From assembly GCF_900095385.1 (NCBI RefSeq), contig NZ_FMID01000017.1, positions 1-64,000 of the forward strand: 64,000 nucleotides of DNA. The letters run 5' to 3'. Position 1 is the stretch's first letter. Every line of letters starts with the position of its first letter. The notes under the pieces are model-generated. The model did no database searches, was not told the origin of the DNA, and worked only from the letters and a program-made list of their open reading frames with translations. This stretch comes from Methanoculleus chikugoensis (lineage in GTDB: Archaea; Halobacteriota; Methanomicrobia; Methanomicrobiales; Methanoculleaceae). Of the stretch, positions 17,101 through 26,102 are shown in pieces. Position numbers and translations under genes: made by a program.

Positions 17101-18214
17101 CCGGATCATCGGGGTATCGACGTCCGCGACGGATCTCGAGGAGGCGCTGGAACGGGTGCTCGCGGCAGTCCTCTCCCTCCTCGATCTCTCCGGTGGCGGC
17201 ATCTACCTGATCGAGCCGGGGAGGGAGAGAGCGCGACTCGTCTGCGTGCAGGGTCTCCCCGAAGGCTTTCCTCCACAGCCGTGCATCCCCGACATCACCG
17301 CCCGGCCCTACGCGGAGGTGCTGGTGGCAGGAAAGCCCCTCTTCTTCGACGATCACCCGGATCTCCGCTACCCGGGGGAGGAAGAAGGAACACTGCACCA
17401 GTCCGCCAGCATCCCGATCACGGCACACGGGAGGGTCATCGGGGCGCTGAATGTGGTCTCCGGGGAGGGCAAGCGGTTCATCGCCGCCGACCGCTCCATC
17501 CTTACGGCCATCGGGAGAGAGATCGGCACCTCCGTCGAGCGCACCCTGCTGATCCGGCAGCTGGAAGTGGCCGAACGGGAGGCAAACCTCTACCTCGATA
17601 TCCTCAGCCATGACATCAGGAACGCCGAGAACGTCTCGGGTCTCTACGCCGACCTCCTCGTCGATATGCTCGAAGGGGAAGGAAGAGATTACGCACAGAG
17701 ACTCCAGAGCAGTATCCGCAAAAGCGTCGAGATCCTGCGGAACGTCTCGACAATCCGCCGGATCCACAAGGAATCGGCCGTGCTCGCGCCGGTAGACCTC
17801 GACAGGGTCATCCGGAACGAGATCAGGATCTTCCCGGGGAGCCGGATCCGTTACGGCGGTACGAGTCTTGCGGTCATGGCCGACGCGCTCCTTCCCGAGG
17901 TCCTCACGAACCTCATCGGCAACAGCATAAAGTTCGGGGGGCCGGAGGTCGAGGTCACCATCCGGGTGGAGGAGAACGACGGCGAGGTCGTGGTCGTTGT
18001 CGAGGACACCGGGCCGGGGATTCACGACAGGATGAAAGACGCCATATTCATGCGGTTCGGGCAGAGCCGGAGCCGCAAAAGCGGCCAGGGTCTCGGACTC
18101 TACATCACCCGGATGCTGATTACGCGTTACGGCGGCCGGGTATGGGTCGACGACCGGGTGCCGGGCCGTCCGGAATGCGGTGCGGCGTTCCGGTTCACCC
18201 TGAAGAAGGCCTGA
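14144..18214 (+). CDS. Multi-PAS/GAF sensor histidine kinase
   Basis: About 1356 residues, cytoplasmic, with no membrane helices. Eight PAS repeats fill residues 1-965, each recognisable by a D-G-x-I-x-Y-V/A-N core (for example DGRLIYVNRA) and PAC tails ending in DIT. A GAF domain follows (about 985-1140, starting NRIIGVSTSATDLEE). The phosphoacceptor is H1156 in ILSHDIRNAEN. The ATPase boxes are LTNLIGNSIKFGG, VEDTGPGI and GQGLGLYI. PAS7 and PAS8 begin with near-identical DMAIAS segments, a sign of internal duplication. GTG 14144 has AGGAGA 9 bp upstream; TTG 14120 is an alternative without a ribosome site. No response regulator gene is nearby. Confidence 0.9.
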   Translation: MTPAEPPERLHGAQPDYRILEGMEDAVLVLDEDARIIWANAASRRVLGVHEGETGQAGAVIELADKALAAPGNGTLEFKCRLKSPGGEEQGYRCSGWRTPSGRGWVLRLREAPGTGDYEAIVEYTGTATILIEENGTISVANTEFERLSGYSRAEIVGLKRLTDFVASNDERRRLKEYHALRRNDPATAPKNYAISFIDRSGNTHTVEATIGLIPGTARSVMSLLDVTERNRAEQALRVSEERLNLALSAADDGLVDWDVGTGTIFYSPRCFTMLGYEPGAFVPTIPAILALVHPDDRDSVEAALTGMTAGVRDRCEMEFRMKSASGEWIYVLDRLQVVERDARGKPLRIVGAHSDITTRKEAERELLIGKVSLESSFAAIAIADLDGYITHVNPALLALGGLTEPGEVLGRHLTEFWVDPARVERVLATFAERGRCNGKLVGRKADGTEFTAHITATLLRDDSGNPICIMATAVDISKEMRMAQALRESEERYRTLTEFAPDGIFLVGTDGEVLFVNSAGSRLVDADPESLRGKNIRELFPPDLVDGWLPALRAVAESPGKIFTAEGQIPGDDGGIWLEARLIPMVESDGTARSLLGIGRDITERKRTEEQLRFQAQVLSQVEDAVIAADTDERITYMNRAAERLYGVPSDEALGRSTSELFTTEWLRPDDEEGAKNLLRSSGTWRGVVGHRKKNGEVISVDETLSTLNDDSGRVTGTLYSLRDVTGQRRAELELRIKDMAIASALEGISLSDHDGKIIYANRASLAIHGWEKEEIVGQHVSVLWGAPGEMNQIREELVRNGTWSGEVKSRRKDGSTFPMQLSLTVVTDEAGRQICTMGSGIDITKRKQAEQELRIRDMAIASSLSAFTVADLDGRLIYVNRAFLSMWGYDSPTEVIGKRVTELWQNEEEARSAFEKVVRTGRHIGERIGRRRDETTFYAMFSGSLVRDGDGVPLCITASLTDITSQKQAEANIQAHNRELSVLNRIIGVSTSATDLEEALERVLAAVLSLLDLSGGGIYLIEPGRERARLVCVQGLPEGFPPQPCIPDITARPYAEVLVAGKPLFFDDHPDLRYPGEEEGTLHQSASIPITAHGRVIGALNVVSGEGKRFIAADRSILTAIGREIGTSVERTLLIRQLEVAEREANLYLDILSHDIRNAENVSGLYADLLVDMLEGEGRDYAQRLQSSIRKSVEILRNVSTIRRIHKESAVLAPVDLDRVIRNEIRIFPGSRIRYGGTSLAVMADALLPEVLTNLIGNSIKFGGPEVEVTIRVEENDGEVVVVVEDTGPGIHDRMKDAIFMRFGQSRSRKSGQGLGLYITRMLITRYGGRVWVDDRVPGRPECGAAFRFTLKKA

Positions 18215-18220
18215 AAAAAA
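18214..18220 (-). terminator. T-tract terminator for the M50 protease gene
   Basis: On the minus strand CACCC is followed by seven T residues just after the M50 gene. The same CACCC-T7 arrangement follows lon at 57884, which supports a real terminator. Confidence 0.5.
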
Positions 18221-18230
18221 GGGTGGTTGC

Positions 18231-18821
18231 TCAGAGGAGGAGCGACCAGAAGAGGAGCCCGGCAGAGGCGACGATCAGCACGGCAAAGACGACCGGGTTC
18301 CAGGCGAGGACTTTGCGCCCGTCGAGGACGCTGATCGGGAGCATGTTGAAGGTCGCGATCATCGCGTTGACCCGGAGCCCGACGAGGCCGACGAGAGCGA
18401 GGAGCCCGCCGCCGGAGAGAAGCATCAGCGCCGCGAAGGGTATGCAGAGGAGGAGGTTCGTGATCGGGCCCGCAGCCGATATCCGCCCGTTCTCCGCCCG
18501 TGTCGCGTTCCCGTAGACGTAGGTCGCTCCCGGCGCCGCAAAGACAACCCCGACGAGTGCCGCCATCACCACGGCGACGAGGAGCATCTGGTTGTCCTTC
18601 TGGAACTCGGCCCAGTAGCCGTAGCGCATCGCGGCGAACTTGTGGGCCAGCTCATGCAGGACGAAGGCGACGCCCACCGTGACGAGCGACATCACGAAGA
18701 AGAAGACGAACCCGGTAGGGTTCACGCCGCCCCGGATGTAGATCAGGGTGAAGGCAATCGAGATGGCAAGCCACGCGATCAGGAGATCCCGGCGTTCGCG
18801 TAGCGGTATTCGTTCGAGCAT
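18231..18821 (-). CDS. M50-family (site-2 protease-like) membrane metallopeptidase
   Basis: A 196-residue protein with about six hydrophobic segments. The zinc-binding HELAH lies in FVLHELAHKF near residue 56, and the third-ligand motif is NMLPISVLDG near 163. It belongs to the short archaeal site-2 protease group, which cuts substrates within the membrane. No PDZ or CBS domain is present. The substrate is unknown. It converges with the kinase gene. Confidence 0.9.
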   Translation of the reverse strand: MLERIPLRERRDLLIAWLAISIAFTLIYIRGGVNPTGFVFFFVMSLVTVGVAFVLHELAHKFAAMRYGYWAEFQKDNQMLLVAVVMAALVGVVFAAPGATYVYGNATRAENGRISAAGPITNLLLCIPFAALMLLSGGGLLALVGLVGLRVNAMIATFNMLPISVLDGRKVLAWNPVVFAVLIVASAGLLFWSLLL

Positions 18822-18916
18822 ATTCGGTACCAGGTTTGTCCCGGCACGATAATATCCTTCGCCTCACCGGGCGCGACCCGTCAGGTTTATTCCCCGGCCG
18901 CGGTCAATCATGTAGT

Positions 18917-19201
18917 ATGACTCTAGATGCCGTCAGGAACGAGATCCGCGAGATCGACGAGAGAATCATCGATCTGGTTGCGGAACGGCAGAGACTTGCG
19001 GCGAGGATCGCCCGGATCAAGCAAGAGGAGGGGCTTTCCATCCACGATCCGGCGCAGCGAAAGGTTGTCCTCGACCGGGTCTTCACCTACGCCGTCGAGA
19101 GCCGGATCGACCCGGTCGCCGTCAGGAGTGTCTTTGAGATCCTGGTCGGTATGAGCGAGGAGCGACAGCGGGAGTGCAGCGGCGACGGCAACCTGCCGTG
19201 A
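18917..19201 (+). CDS. Chorismate mutase, AroQ type
   Basis: A 94-residue helical protein: VRNEIREIDERIIDLVAERQ, then RIARIKQEEGLSIHDPAQRK, with the R, K, R and E residues used by AroQ enzymes to turn chorismate into prephenate. It is a stand-alone domain, as is common in archaea. ATG 18917 follows a GTTTATTC box by about 25 bp, so the transcript is probably leaderless. No other aromatic pathway gene is in the window. Confidence 0.9.
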   Translation: MTLDAVRNEIREIDERIIDLVAERQRLAARIARIKQEEGLSIHDPAQRKVVLDRVFTYAVESRIDPVAVRSVFEILVGMSEERQRECSGDGNLP

Positions 19202-19258
19202 GAGGAAAGGTACGGGCTTCCGGGGTCCAAAGACAAGCCTCAGGTCCTGCGATACGGT

Positions 19259-19320
19259 CTCACGCGAAGACGCGAAAGCCGCGAAGATGAGGGGAGCGTT
19301 TATCACGGCCTTCGCGTGAG
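19259..19320. repeat. Inverted repeat between chorismate mutase and argB
   Basis: CTCACGCGAAG at 19259-19269 is repeated inverted at 19310-19320, enclosing two more copies of CGCGAA. It may be a bidirectional terminator for the convergent genes or a dispersed intergenic repeat. Confidence 0.4.
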
Positions 19321-19340
19321 TTGAACATGAAGGAAAGGGG

Positions 19341-20210
19341 TTAGAGGGTGAGCATCGTCCCGACGCCCTGGTCGGTAAAGAGCTCGAGGAGCAGGTTGTG
19401 CTCCTTGTTGCCGTTCACAACATGAGCGCTCGTAACGCCGCTCCTGACCGCCTTCATGCACCCGTCGAGTTTCGGGATCATCCCGCCGGCGATGATCCCC
19501 TCGCCGATCATCGCCTCCGCCTCAGTGAGCGAGAGGCGGTGGTAGACCATCGTCCGGTCGGCGTTCATCACGCCGTCGACGTCGGTGAGGTTGACCAGTT
19601 TGAATGCCCCAAGAGCGATCGCGATCTCGGCGGCCGCCGTGTCGGCGTTGATGTTCAGGCTCCGCCCCTGCCGATCGATGGCGATCGGGGCCACGACCGG
19701 GATGTAGTTCTGGGCGAGGAGACAGTGGAGCACCTCGGGGTCGACCTCCTCGATCTCACCGACCTGGCCGAGATCCACCTCCTCGATGACCTCCCCGACC
19801 TTCACCCGCTGCGGCTCCATCTTCCGGGCGATGAGGAGGTTGCCGTCGTTGCCGGAGATCCCGACGGAACGGGTGCCGCAGTTCGCGATGAGGGAGACTA
19901 TGCCGTCGTTGATCTTGCCCACAAGGACCATCTGGGCGATCTCGAGCGTCTCGGCGTCGGTGATCCGAAGCCCCCCGACGAATTTGGGTTCTTTTCCCAT
20001 CGCCTGCATCTTCGCGGTGATCTCCGGGCCCCCGCCGTGGACCAGGACGACCTTCATCCCGACGTAGCGGAGAAGAACGGCGTCCCGGATCACCGTCTCG
20101 AGGATGCCCTGATCGACCATCGCGTGGCCGCCGAGTTTGATCACGATCGTCTTGCCGTAAAACTTCTGAATGTAAGGGAGTGCCTCCATCAGCACGTCTT
20201 CTCGTTTCAT
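19341..20210 (-). CDS. argB: Acetylglutamate kinase
   Basis: A 289-residue amino acid kinase that phosphorylates N-acetylglutamate, the second step of arginine synthesis. Conserved segments are [38 protein letters not shown] and [14 protein letters not shown] 20210 overlaps the argJ stop as ATGA. It is last in the operon argC, CBS, argJ, argB. Confidence 0.96.
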   Translation of the reverse strand: MKREDVLMEALPYIQKFYGKTIVIKLGGHAMVDQGILETVIRDAVLLRYVGMKVVLVHGGGPEITAKMQAMGKEPKFVGGLRITDAETLEIAQMVLVGKINDGIVSLIANCGTRSVGISGNDGNLLIARKMEPQRVKVGEVIEEVDLGQVGEIEEVDPEVLHCLLAQNYIPVVAPIAIDRQGRSLNINADTAAAEIAIALGAFKLVNLTDVDGVMNADRTMVYHRLSLTEAEAMIGEGIIAGGMIPKLDGCMKAVRSGVTSAHVVNGNKEHNLLLELFTDQGVGTMLTL

Positions 20211-21346
20211 GTCGTATACTTCCCGTTGATCTCTACGTACTTCTCGGTGAGGTCGCACCCCCACGCCGTCGCGATGCCCTCGCCCGCGGCAAGGTCGAGG
20301 TCGAACGCGACGGTCTTCCCCCGCATCGCGGCCTTCGCCGCTCCGAGGTCGGCAACGATCTCGCCGCGGCGGACGAGCGGTATCTCCCCGACCGAGAGCG
20401 AGACGGCGTAGGGGTCGAATTCCACGCCGGCCCTCCCCGCCGCCGCGACCACCCGGCCCCAGTTCGGGTCTTCGCCGTAGATGGCGGTCTTGACGAGCGG
20501 GGAGGCGACGACCGTCCGCGCCACAGCGGCGGCGGCGTCCTCGTCGGGGGCGCCGCGGACGGTCACCTCGAGGAGTTTCGTCGCCCCTTCGCCGTCCCGG
20601 GCGATCTGGACGGCAAGGTCGCGGCAGACGGCCTCGACGGCCCGTGCAAGTTCATCGCGGTCAACCCGTCCCGCGGCGCCGGTCGCGGTGCAGAAGGCGA
20701 CGTCGTTCGTGCTCGTGTCCCCGTCGACGACAACCCGGTTGAACGACCGCCGGGTCGCCTCGCGGAGGATATCCCCGAGGACCGGAGCCTCGACCTGGGC
20801 GTCCGTGTAGATGAACGCGAGCATCGTCCCCATATTCGGGGCGATCATCCCGCTCCCCTTGGTGATCCCGCCGACGGCGAACGACTCCGTCTCGACGAGA
20901 GCGTGTTTTGGGAAGGTGTCGGTCGTCATGATCGCCTTCGCCGCCGCGTCCTCGGCCTCACCGCTCCGGGCAAGGAGCGGTGCGACCCGCCCGCATTGAT
21001 CCGTTATGAGCGGGAGATCGAGGTAGCGCCCGATCACCCCGGTGCTCGCGACACCGACCGACTCCGGTGCAAGGCCGAGGGCTCCGCCCGCGATCTCGCA
21101 CATCCCGACGGCGTCGCGGTAGCCCCGCTCGCCGGTGTAGGCGTTCGCGCACCCGCTGTTGACGACGACGGCATCGAGGGTCCCCCGGCGCATCCGCTCC
21201 ATCATCACCTCGACCGGGGCCGCCCGCATCCTGTTCGACGTGAAGACCCCGGCCGCGGTTCCGCTTGCCCGGATCAGGGCGAGCCCGAACTTTCCTTCCT
21301 TGATTCCCCAGGCACTGACGCCTTCGACTCCGCAGATACTCTTCAC
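20207..21346 (-). CDS. argJ: Glutamate N-acetyltransferase / ornithine acetyltransferase
   Basis: A 379-residue enzyme that recycles the acetyl group between acetylornithine and glutamate. The self-cleavage motif is [15 protein letters not shown], with the nucleophile threonine after the glycine; KGSGM and the oxyanion-hole segment ASTGVIG are present. It overlaps both neighbours by four bases, so the operon is tightly coupled. Confidence 0.96.
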   Translation of the reverse strand: MKSICGVEGVSAWGIKEGKFGLALIRASGTAAGVFTSNRMRAAPVEVMMERMRRGTLDAVVVNSGCANAYTGERGYRDAVGMCEIAGGALGLAPESVGVASTGVIGRYLDLPLITDQCGRVAPLLARSGEAEDAAAKAIMTTDTFPKHALVETESFAVGGITKGSGMIAPNMGTMLAFIYTDAQVEAPVLGDILREATRRSFNRVVVDGDTSTNDVAFCTATGAAGRVDRDELARAVEAVCRDLAVQIARDGEGATKLLEVTVRGAPDEDAAAAVARTVVASPLVKTAIYGEDPNWGRVVAAAGRAGVEFDPYAVSLSVGEIPLVRRGEIVADLGAAKAAMRGKTVAFDLDLAAGEGIATAWGCDLTEKYVEINGKYTT

Positions 21347-21834
21347 GACCTTTCCTCCGAAGACATCCCGATGCCCCGGACGATATCCGCCCGGGTGACG
21401 ATCCCGACCAGCCGCCCGTCGCGGAGGACCGGGAGGCGGGCGATCCCCTCGTGGAGCATCTGGGCTGCCGCATCGGTGATATCGGCATCCTCGTCGATGG
21501 CGACGACCGGGCTGCTCATCACGCGCCGGACCTCCAGGCTCCCGATATCGGTGAGCGCTCGCTTCGTCTTCTCCCAGTTGATGAACTCCCTGACCGGGAC
21601 CTCGATGATCTCGAGCGGCGAGGGGAGCCAGAGGTCGTCGGAGATCTCGCCGACGTCGAGGAGCGAGAGGATGTCCGTCTCGGTGACGATTCCCGCCACC
21701 CGGTCGCCGTCCATCACGGGAAGCCCGCCGATATGGTACTTCCTGAGCAGTCCCGCCGCCTCGCTGACCAGCGAGTCGACCCGGACGGTCACCGGGTCCG
21801 GGGTCATGACATTCCTGACCTGCACCACCTTCAT
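21343..21834 (-). CDS. CBS-domain protein in the arginine operon
   Basis: 163 residues made of two CBS domains: VMTPDPVTVRVDSLVSEAAG with VAGIVTETDIL, and VMSSPVVAIDEDADITDAAA with GIVTRADIV. CBS pairs bind adenine nucleotides or SAM. GAGGTG lies just before ATG 21834, four bases after the argC stop. Its place between argC and argJ suggests it senses energy state for arginine synthesis; this is inference. Confidence 0.88.
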   Translation of the reverse strand: MKVVQVRNVMTPDPVTVRVDSLVSEAAGLLRKYHIGGLPVMDGDRVAGIVTETDILSLLDVGEISDDLWLPSPLEIIEVPVREFINWEKTKRALTDIGSLEVRRVMSSPVVAIDEDADITDAAAQMLHEGIARLPVLRDGRLVGIVTRADIVRGIGMSSEERS

Positions 21835-21838
21835 CACC

Positions 21839-22825
21839 TCAGGGGAGCATCCCGGCGGAGCGCAGACCCGTGTCTTCCGCAAACCCGCACATCAGGTTCA
21901 TGTTCTGGATCGCCTGGCCGCTTGCGCCCTTGACCAGGTTGTCGATCGCCGAGACCGCGACGACCCGGTCGCCCTCGCTCTCGACGGCGACGTCGCAGAA
22001 GTTCGTCCCGCGGACGGCCGCGAGGGTCGGCCGCTGGTAGCGGACGAAGAACTCGTCGGCGTAGAACTTCTGATACAGCGCCTCGACCTCGTCCTGCTCC
22101 ATCGGTTCGTTGAGGAGGATGTGCGCCGTCGTCAGGATGCCCCGGTTCACCGGGAGGAGGTGCGGCGTGAAGTAGCACCGGGCGGTCGAGCCGAGCCGGG
22201 CGGCTTCCTGCTTCATCTCCGCGAGGTGGCGGTGGGTCGTCCACTTGTAGGCGCTGAAGTTGTCGCCGACGTTTGGGTAGTGGGTGGTCGCGGAGGGGGT
22301 GTTCCCCGCGCCCGAGACCCCGGTCTTCGAGTCGTAGATGATGGTATGGGCGAGTTTCGCGAGCGGTGCCGCCGCAAGCGTCGCACCGGTCGGGAAGCAG
22401 CCCGGGTTCGCGACGAAAGCGGCTCCCCTGACCTCGTCCCGGTGGAGTTCGGGGATGCCGTAGGGCGCCTCGAAGTAGGCCGTATGGGTCACGCCGTAGG
22501 TCTTCTCGTAGACATCCTTCGCAAGACGGTAGTCGGCCGAGAGGTCGACGGTCTTTATCCCCCGCTCTGCAAGCGTCCCGGCAACCTTCATCGCTGCCGT
22601 GTGGGGGACAGCGAGGAAGGCGAAGTCGGCATCGATATCGCCGGCCTCGGTGTTCCGGAAGACGAGATCGGTCAGTCCCCGGAGATGGGGGTGCACCGAG
22701 GCGACGGGGGTGCCGTCCAGTTTCCGGGACGTCGCGGCGACGACGTCTGCGGACGGGTGGTGCAGCAGGAGCCGCATCAACTCGCCGCCGGTGTATCCGG
22801 ATGCACCGATAATCGCAATTTCCAT
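21839..22825 (-). CDS. argC: N-acetyl-gamma-glutamyl-phosphate reductase
   Basis: A 328-residue NADPH-dependent enzyme for the third step of arginine synthesis. The Rossmann motif [12 protein letters not shown] is at the N-terminus and the catalytic cysteine lies in [10 protein letters not shown] near residue 146. First gene of the argC-CBS-argJ-argB operon. The solo tnpB element lies just upstream of its promoter region. Confidence 0.96.
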   Translation of the reverse strand: MEIAIIGASGYTGGELMRLLLHHPSADVVAATSRKLDGTPVASVHPHLRGLTDLVFRNTEAGDIDADFAFLAVPHTAAMKVAGTLAERGIKTVDLSADYRLAKDVYEKTYGVTHTAYFEAPYGIPELHRDEVRGAAFVANPGCFPTGATLAAAPLAKLAHTIIYDSKTGVSGAGNTPSATTHYPNVGDNFSAYKWTTHRHLAEMKQEAARLGSTARCYFTPHLLPVNRGILTTAHILLNEPMEQDEVEALYQKFYADEFFVRYQRPTLAAVRGTNFCDVAVESEGDRVVAVSAIDNLVKGASGQAIQNMNLMCGFAEDTGLRSAGMLP

Positions 22826-22987
22826 AAGAAAGAGGTGTCGTTCTAGAATCTTAACTTTTGGGGCTGAAGGGGCGAAGCGGGAAGTTCCCGGCCTTTAGGC
22901 CGGGGATGAAAGCGGAGCCATCCTTCTTCCACTTTCGCCCTGCACGGATCACGTATATCTTCTTTCAGATAAACTCTCTTGTTGTCT

Positions 22988-24087
22988 ATGCTTATTTCCT
23001 ACAAGTATCGAGCGTATCCAGATGCAACCGCTGAGGCGCGATTGAATACCGCACTCGATACCTGTCGGTGGCTCTACAATAAACTCCTCGAAGAGTGCAC
23101 TACCGCACGAGAGGCCTGGATCGCTCCGACGATACGAGGAATGCAGGCGCGGATCGTCACGCTGAAAGAGGAGAACCCGTTCCTGAAGGATGTGTACTCC
23201 AAAGTGCTTCAGATGGTGAACTACACTCTCTGGAGTAACATCCGTGCTCTGTCGCAGACAAAGAAGAGAGGACGCACGATCGGCAAACTCCGGTTCAAGA
23301 GCGCATCCCGGTACCGCACACTCAACTACAACCAGTCCGGGTTCAAGATCGACCGGGAGCATAGTAGGATTATCTTCTCGAAGATCGGGACAGTCCCATT
23401 CAAGATGCACCGACCATACTCGGGGGAGGTGAAGGGCGTCCTGATCACCCGTTCTGGTGATAGATGGTACGTGATCATCCAGGCAGAGCGGGGGGCTTCT
23501 GAATCAAAGCGTGAAGGACGGTCTGTCGGGATCGATGTCGGTCTGAACGCATTTGCGGTCGATAGTGACGGCGCGGTGATTGAGAACCCCCGGTTCTATG
23601 AGCACTCACGTGACCGGTTCAGGAAGTTACAGCAGAGTATTGCCCGGAAACAACGGTTCTCGAAAAACTGGAAGAAGACAAAAAGAAAACTGGAGGAGGC
23701 GTATGAGCATATCACGAACCAGAAGAACGATTTCCTGCACAAACTCTCCCGTCAGTATGTTGACACCTACGCAACGATCTGCGTCGAAGACCTGAATATC
23801 AAGTATCTGAAAGAGAACGGCAAATCGCGCGGGCTCCGGAGAAGTATCCTCAGTGCATCATGGGGACGATTCTTTTCGTATCTCTCGTACAAGGCTGAAA
23901 GTGCCGGTACGAACTTCATTCAAATCAATCCCGGAATACGACGCAGATGTGCGCAAACTGCGGAAGTATTGTAAAGAAGGATCTCTCGGTGAGAGTCCAC
24001 GATTGCCCATATTGTGGGTTTGTTGCCGATAGAGATTACAATGCTGCGGTGAATATCCACCGCGTGGGGATGGAACAGCCCCTTTGA
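22988..24087 (+). pseudogene. tnpB: TnpB RNA-guided nuclease, one-base frameshift
   Basis: The catalytic RuvC-like residues are present: D183 in GIDVGLN, E267 in CVEDLN, and the last aspartate in DRDYNAAVN. The zinc finger CANCG/CPYCG lies after a frameshift near 23930-23933. There the sequence has three C residues, where a fourth would restore N-P-R-N-T-T-Q-M-C. With it the protein would have about 366 residues, normal for TnpB. The loss is either recent inactivation or a sequencing error in a C run. Confidence 0.88.
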
Positions 24088-24097
24088 GCCTGTGGAA

Positions 24098-24180
24098 CCA
24101 ATACCGCTACATCACGTTTCTGTGATGCAAGTATTGGCCATGAAGCAGGAAGCCCCGCCCGAGAGCGCGGGGTAGTTCAC
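24098..24180 (+). ncRNA. Candidate omega RNA (guide RNA scaffold) of TnpB
   Basis: Directly after tnpB a long hairpin pairs CCAATAC (24098) with GTATTGG (24131) and CATCAC (24110) with GTGATG (24122). A second hairpin at 24153-24172 is followed by GTAGTTCA. This is the known layout of the tnpB 3' RNA, whose guide is the flanking DNA beyond the right end. Here the guide would be the sequence from about 24180, inside the 3' end of the neighbouring gene. Confidence 0.6.
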
Positions 24181-25082
24181 GGCTTTGTGGTGCAGCGTTC
24201 GTAGAGGCGGGCGGCCACGGACTCGATCTCGCCTCTTCCCTCGAGTCCATCGAGGAGATCCGGCGGGAGGGCGGATCTCCCGTAGACGGCGCCCGCGTAT
24301 GCCCCGCAGATGAACGCGATGGTGTCGGTGTTCCCCCCGACGTGCGCCGCGGTGGTGAGGAGAACCATGATGTCTTTGATCCGGCTGATCAGGAAGAACG
24401 CGAGCGGGACGGTCTGGTAGACGGTGACGTCGTTGCCGATCACCGAGAGCGCGCTCTCCAGGCTGATCCCCTCGTTTGCGAGGCGGACGGCGTCACGGAT
24501 CTTGTTGCCGAGGGCGACGTCTTCGAGGGTGGCGTGCTTCCCGGCAAGAGCGAGGGCGTCCGGGCGGCCGCGGACGGCGTGGTGGACGAGCATCGCGACG
24601 GTGACTGCTCCCGCGTGGGCCGCCGGATGGGTGTGGGTGACGCTGCAGGCCTGGACCACCCGCTCGGTGACGTCGATGGGGTCGCCGTAGAGGAGGCCGA
24701 ACGGGACGGAGATCCCGGTGCAGCCTGCGGTGTTGGAGGAGACGCCGCCCGATCGTTCGCCGGAAAGGAGGAGGTGCCGGCACGCGGCGTCCACGGCAGC
24801 GTCGGGGAACCGGAGTTCCTCGTGCATGTACATCTTGGCAAGGGCGGCCGCGTATGCCGGCTCCGAGTAGGTGCCGTCGGCGAGCATCCCGGCGACGAGG
24901 AGCATCATCTGGGTGTCGTCGGTGAACTGTCCGGGTTTCAGCCCGGCGTTCGGGTGTCCCCGCCAGGCACGGCGGTAGCCCTCGTGGAGGCGCTGGAAGT
25001 CGGGCGGCGTGCTCTCCCGCGCCATGCCGAGCGCGTCCCCGATGGCGGCCCCGAGGAGGCAGCCCTTGAACTGATCGAGCAT
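24177..25082 (-). CDS. ADP-ribosylglycohydrolase (DraG family)
   Basis: A 301-residue dimetal hydrolase that removes ADP-ribose from proteins or nucleic acids. The metal ligands are in GQFTDDTQMML near residue 53 and HVGGNTDTIAF near 254. The N-terminal GCLLGAAIGDALG is typical. Its stop codon coincides with the right end of the tnpB element, so its last residues may differ from relatives without the insertion. A 19-bp palindrome lies directly upstream of the ATG. Confidence 0.9.
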   Translation of the reverse strand: MLDQFKGCLLGAAIGDALGMARESTPPDFQRLHEGYRRAWRGHPNAGLKPGQFTDDTQMMLLVAGMLADGTYSEPAYAAALAKMYMHEELRFPDAAVDAACRHLLLSGERSGGVSSNTAGCTGISVPFGLLYGDPIDVTERVVQACSVTHTHPAAHAGAVTVAMLVHHAVRGRPDALALAGKHATLEDVALGNKIRDAVRLANEGISLESALSVIGNDVTVYQTVPLAFFLISRIKDIMVLLTTAAHVGGNTDTIAFICGAYAGAVYGRSALPPDLLDGLEGRGEIESVAARLYERCTTKP

Positions 25083-25101
25083 TTACGTAGTATCTACGTA
25101 A
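25083..25101. promoter_or_regulatory. Palindrome at the DraG gene start
   Basis: TTACGTAG-TAT-CTACGTAA is a perfect inverted repeat directly upstream of ATG 25082. A protein bound here would block initiation. Confidence 0.5.
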
Positions 25102-25157
25102 GGTTGGTCTTAAGGGTTGTTGTTCGGCGCGCGGGGGAGAACGGGGGCGGGCCAGGT

Positions 25158-25745
25158 TTATCTCCGGCCCTCCGTTTTATGCCTATCCAGACTGCGCATC
25201 ACGATGCCCACAATCAGGCAGATGACCGCTGTACCGAAGAAAACCTCCAGGTACAGCCCGGCCTGCAACCCTAAAGAGAAGAAACTCTCATACCCGGGCA
25301 CCCCGGCCGTCCCGATCGCTTCTGCAAGGGCATCGAAGAGTATGCCGAGGACGGGCAGTTTCTCCGCGAAGACTGGCGGTGCGGAGCCGGGCAGTCTGTC
25401 CGGGCCTATGAACAGGGCAATCAGGAACGGCACCTGGAGCAGTGACCCGGCTGCAGCACATAGTCTTCTACCACTCGTAGCAACGTTCCCGAACAGAAAA
25501 TACGCCGTCGCCACGGCAGATGCCGAGACCGTAACCATCGAGAGCAATATTATCCCGGATACCAGCGGGGTAGCGGGAGCGCCTGCGTAAACCGTAGCGA
25601 TCGTGCCGGACGCCACCGCCATGATTCCTATCCCGAGCGAAACCGCCGGGCGCCGCTTTTCCTGTCCCAGCTTCCCGACCAGGGTTATGAGAGCGAACGG
25701 CCACGCGAGGACGAAGGCGGCGGCCGGAAAGAAGAGCAGACTCAC
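25158..25745 (-). CDS. Hypothetical integral membrane protein
   Basis: 195 residues with about five hydrophobic helices and no recognised motif (first helix LLFFPAAAFVLAWPFALITL). GTG 25745 overlaps the stop of the upstream membrane protein gene (GTGA), so the two are coupled. Both are served by the shared promoter element at 26103. Function unknown. Confidence 0.65.
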   Translation of the reverse strand: MSLLFFPAAAFVLAWPFALITLVGKLGQEKRRPAVSLGIGIMAVASGTIATVYAGAPATPLVSGIILLSMVTVSASAVATAYFLFGNVATSGRRLCAAAGSLLQVPFLIALFIGPDRLPGSAPPVFAEKLPVLGILFDALAEAIGTAGVPGYESFFSLGLQAGLYLEVFFGTAVICLIVGIVMRSLDRHKTEGRR

Positions 25746-26050
25746 GGTGCGTCCTTCCCGCGGGACCTCCGGATAAGGACGTACCCCACCGCGAGCACGA
25801 TCACGGCCCCGAGAGCGCACGCGAGGTGCACGGGGTTGTAGAAGATGCTGAACGCACTCCCGGATCCCTGATACGTCGTCGTATCTGCGGGCTCGCCGAG
25901 CACGGCCTCCCGGCCCTTCCCCGCATCGGCCTGGGGTTCTCCGCCCGGAGATGCGCACGCTATACCGCTGCCGGCCAGGATGAAGAGTAGCAGGGCGATA
26001 CAGATCAGCCCTCCCCGGCCGGTACCGTTTATGAATTGTTTTTCGTTCAT
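25742..26050 (-). CDS. Secreted/membrane-anchored small protein
   Basis: 102 residues: a signal segment ICIALLLFILAGSGIACAS, a short polar extracytoplasmic part, a C-terminal helix LGAVIVLAVGYVLI, and a basic tail RRSRGK. The IACAS cysteine could be a lipobox but the context is weak. First gene behind promoter element copy 1. Function unknown. Confidence 0.65.
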   Translation of the reverse strand: MNEKQFINGTGRGGLICIALLLFILAGSGIACASPGGEPQADAGKGREAVLGEPADTTTYQGSGSAFSIFYNPVHLACALGAVIVLAVGYVLIRRSRGKDAP

Positions 26051-26102
26051 CGATATTCACCTGCCGGTGCGCCCCCGGATACCGATCCCGGTGCTCACGA
26101 TG

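Larger units (their letters stand above)
22865..24180 (+). mobile_element. Solo tnpB (IS605/IS1341-type) element
   Basis: The left end carries the hairpin CCCGGCC-TTTA-GGCCGGG (22887-22904). The right end carries CCCCGC/GCGGGG (24153-24172) followed by GTAGTTCA, the usual right end of IS605-family elements. Only the accessory tnpB gene lies between; no tnpA is present. The exact left boundary is uncertain. The right end touches the stop codon of the ADP-ribosylglycohydrolase gene. Confidence 0.78.

Noticed and set aside
20411-22846. Very long plus-strand frame across argJ and argC
   Set aside because: Antiparallel to three well-identified genes; composition is that of a codon shadow.
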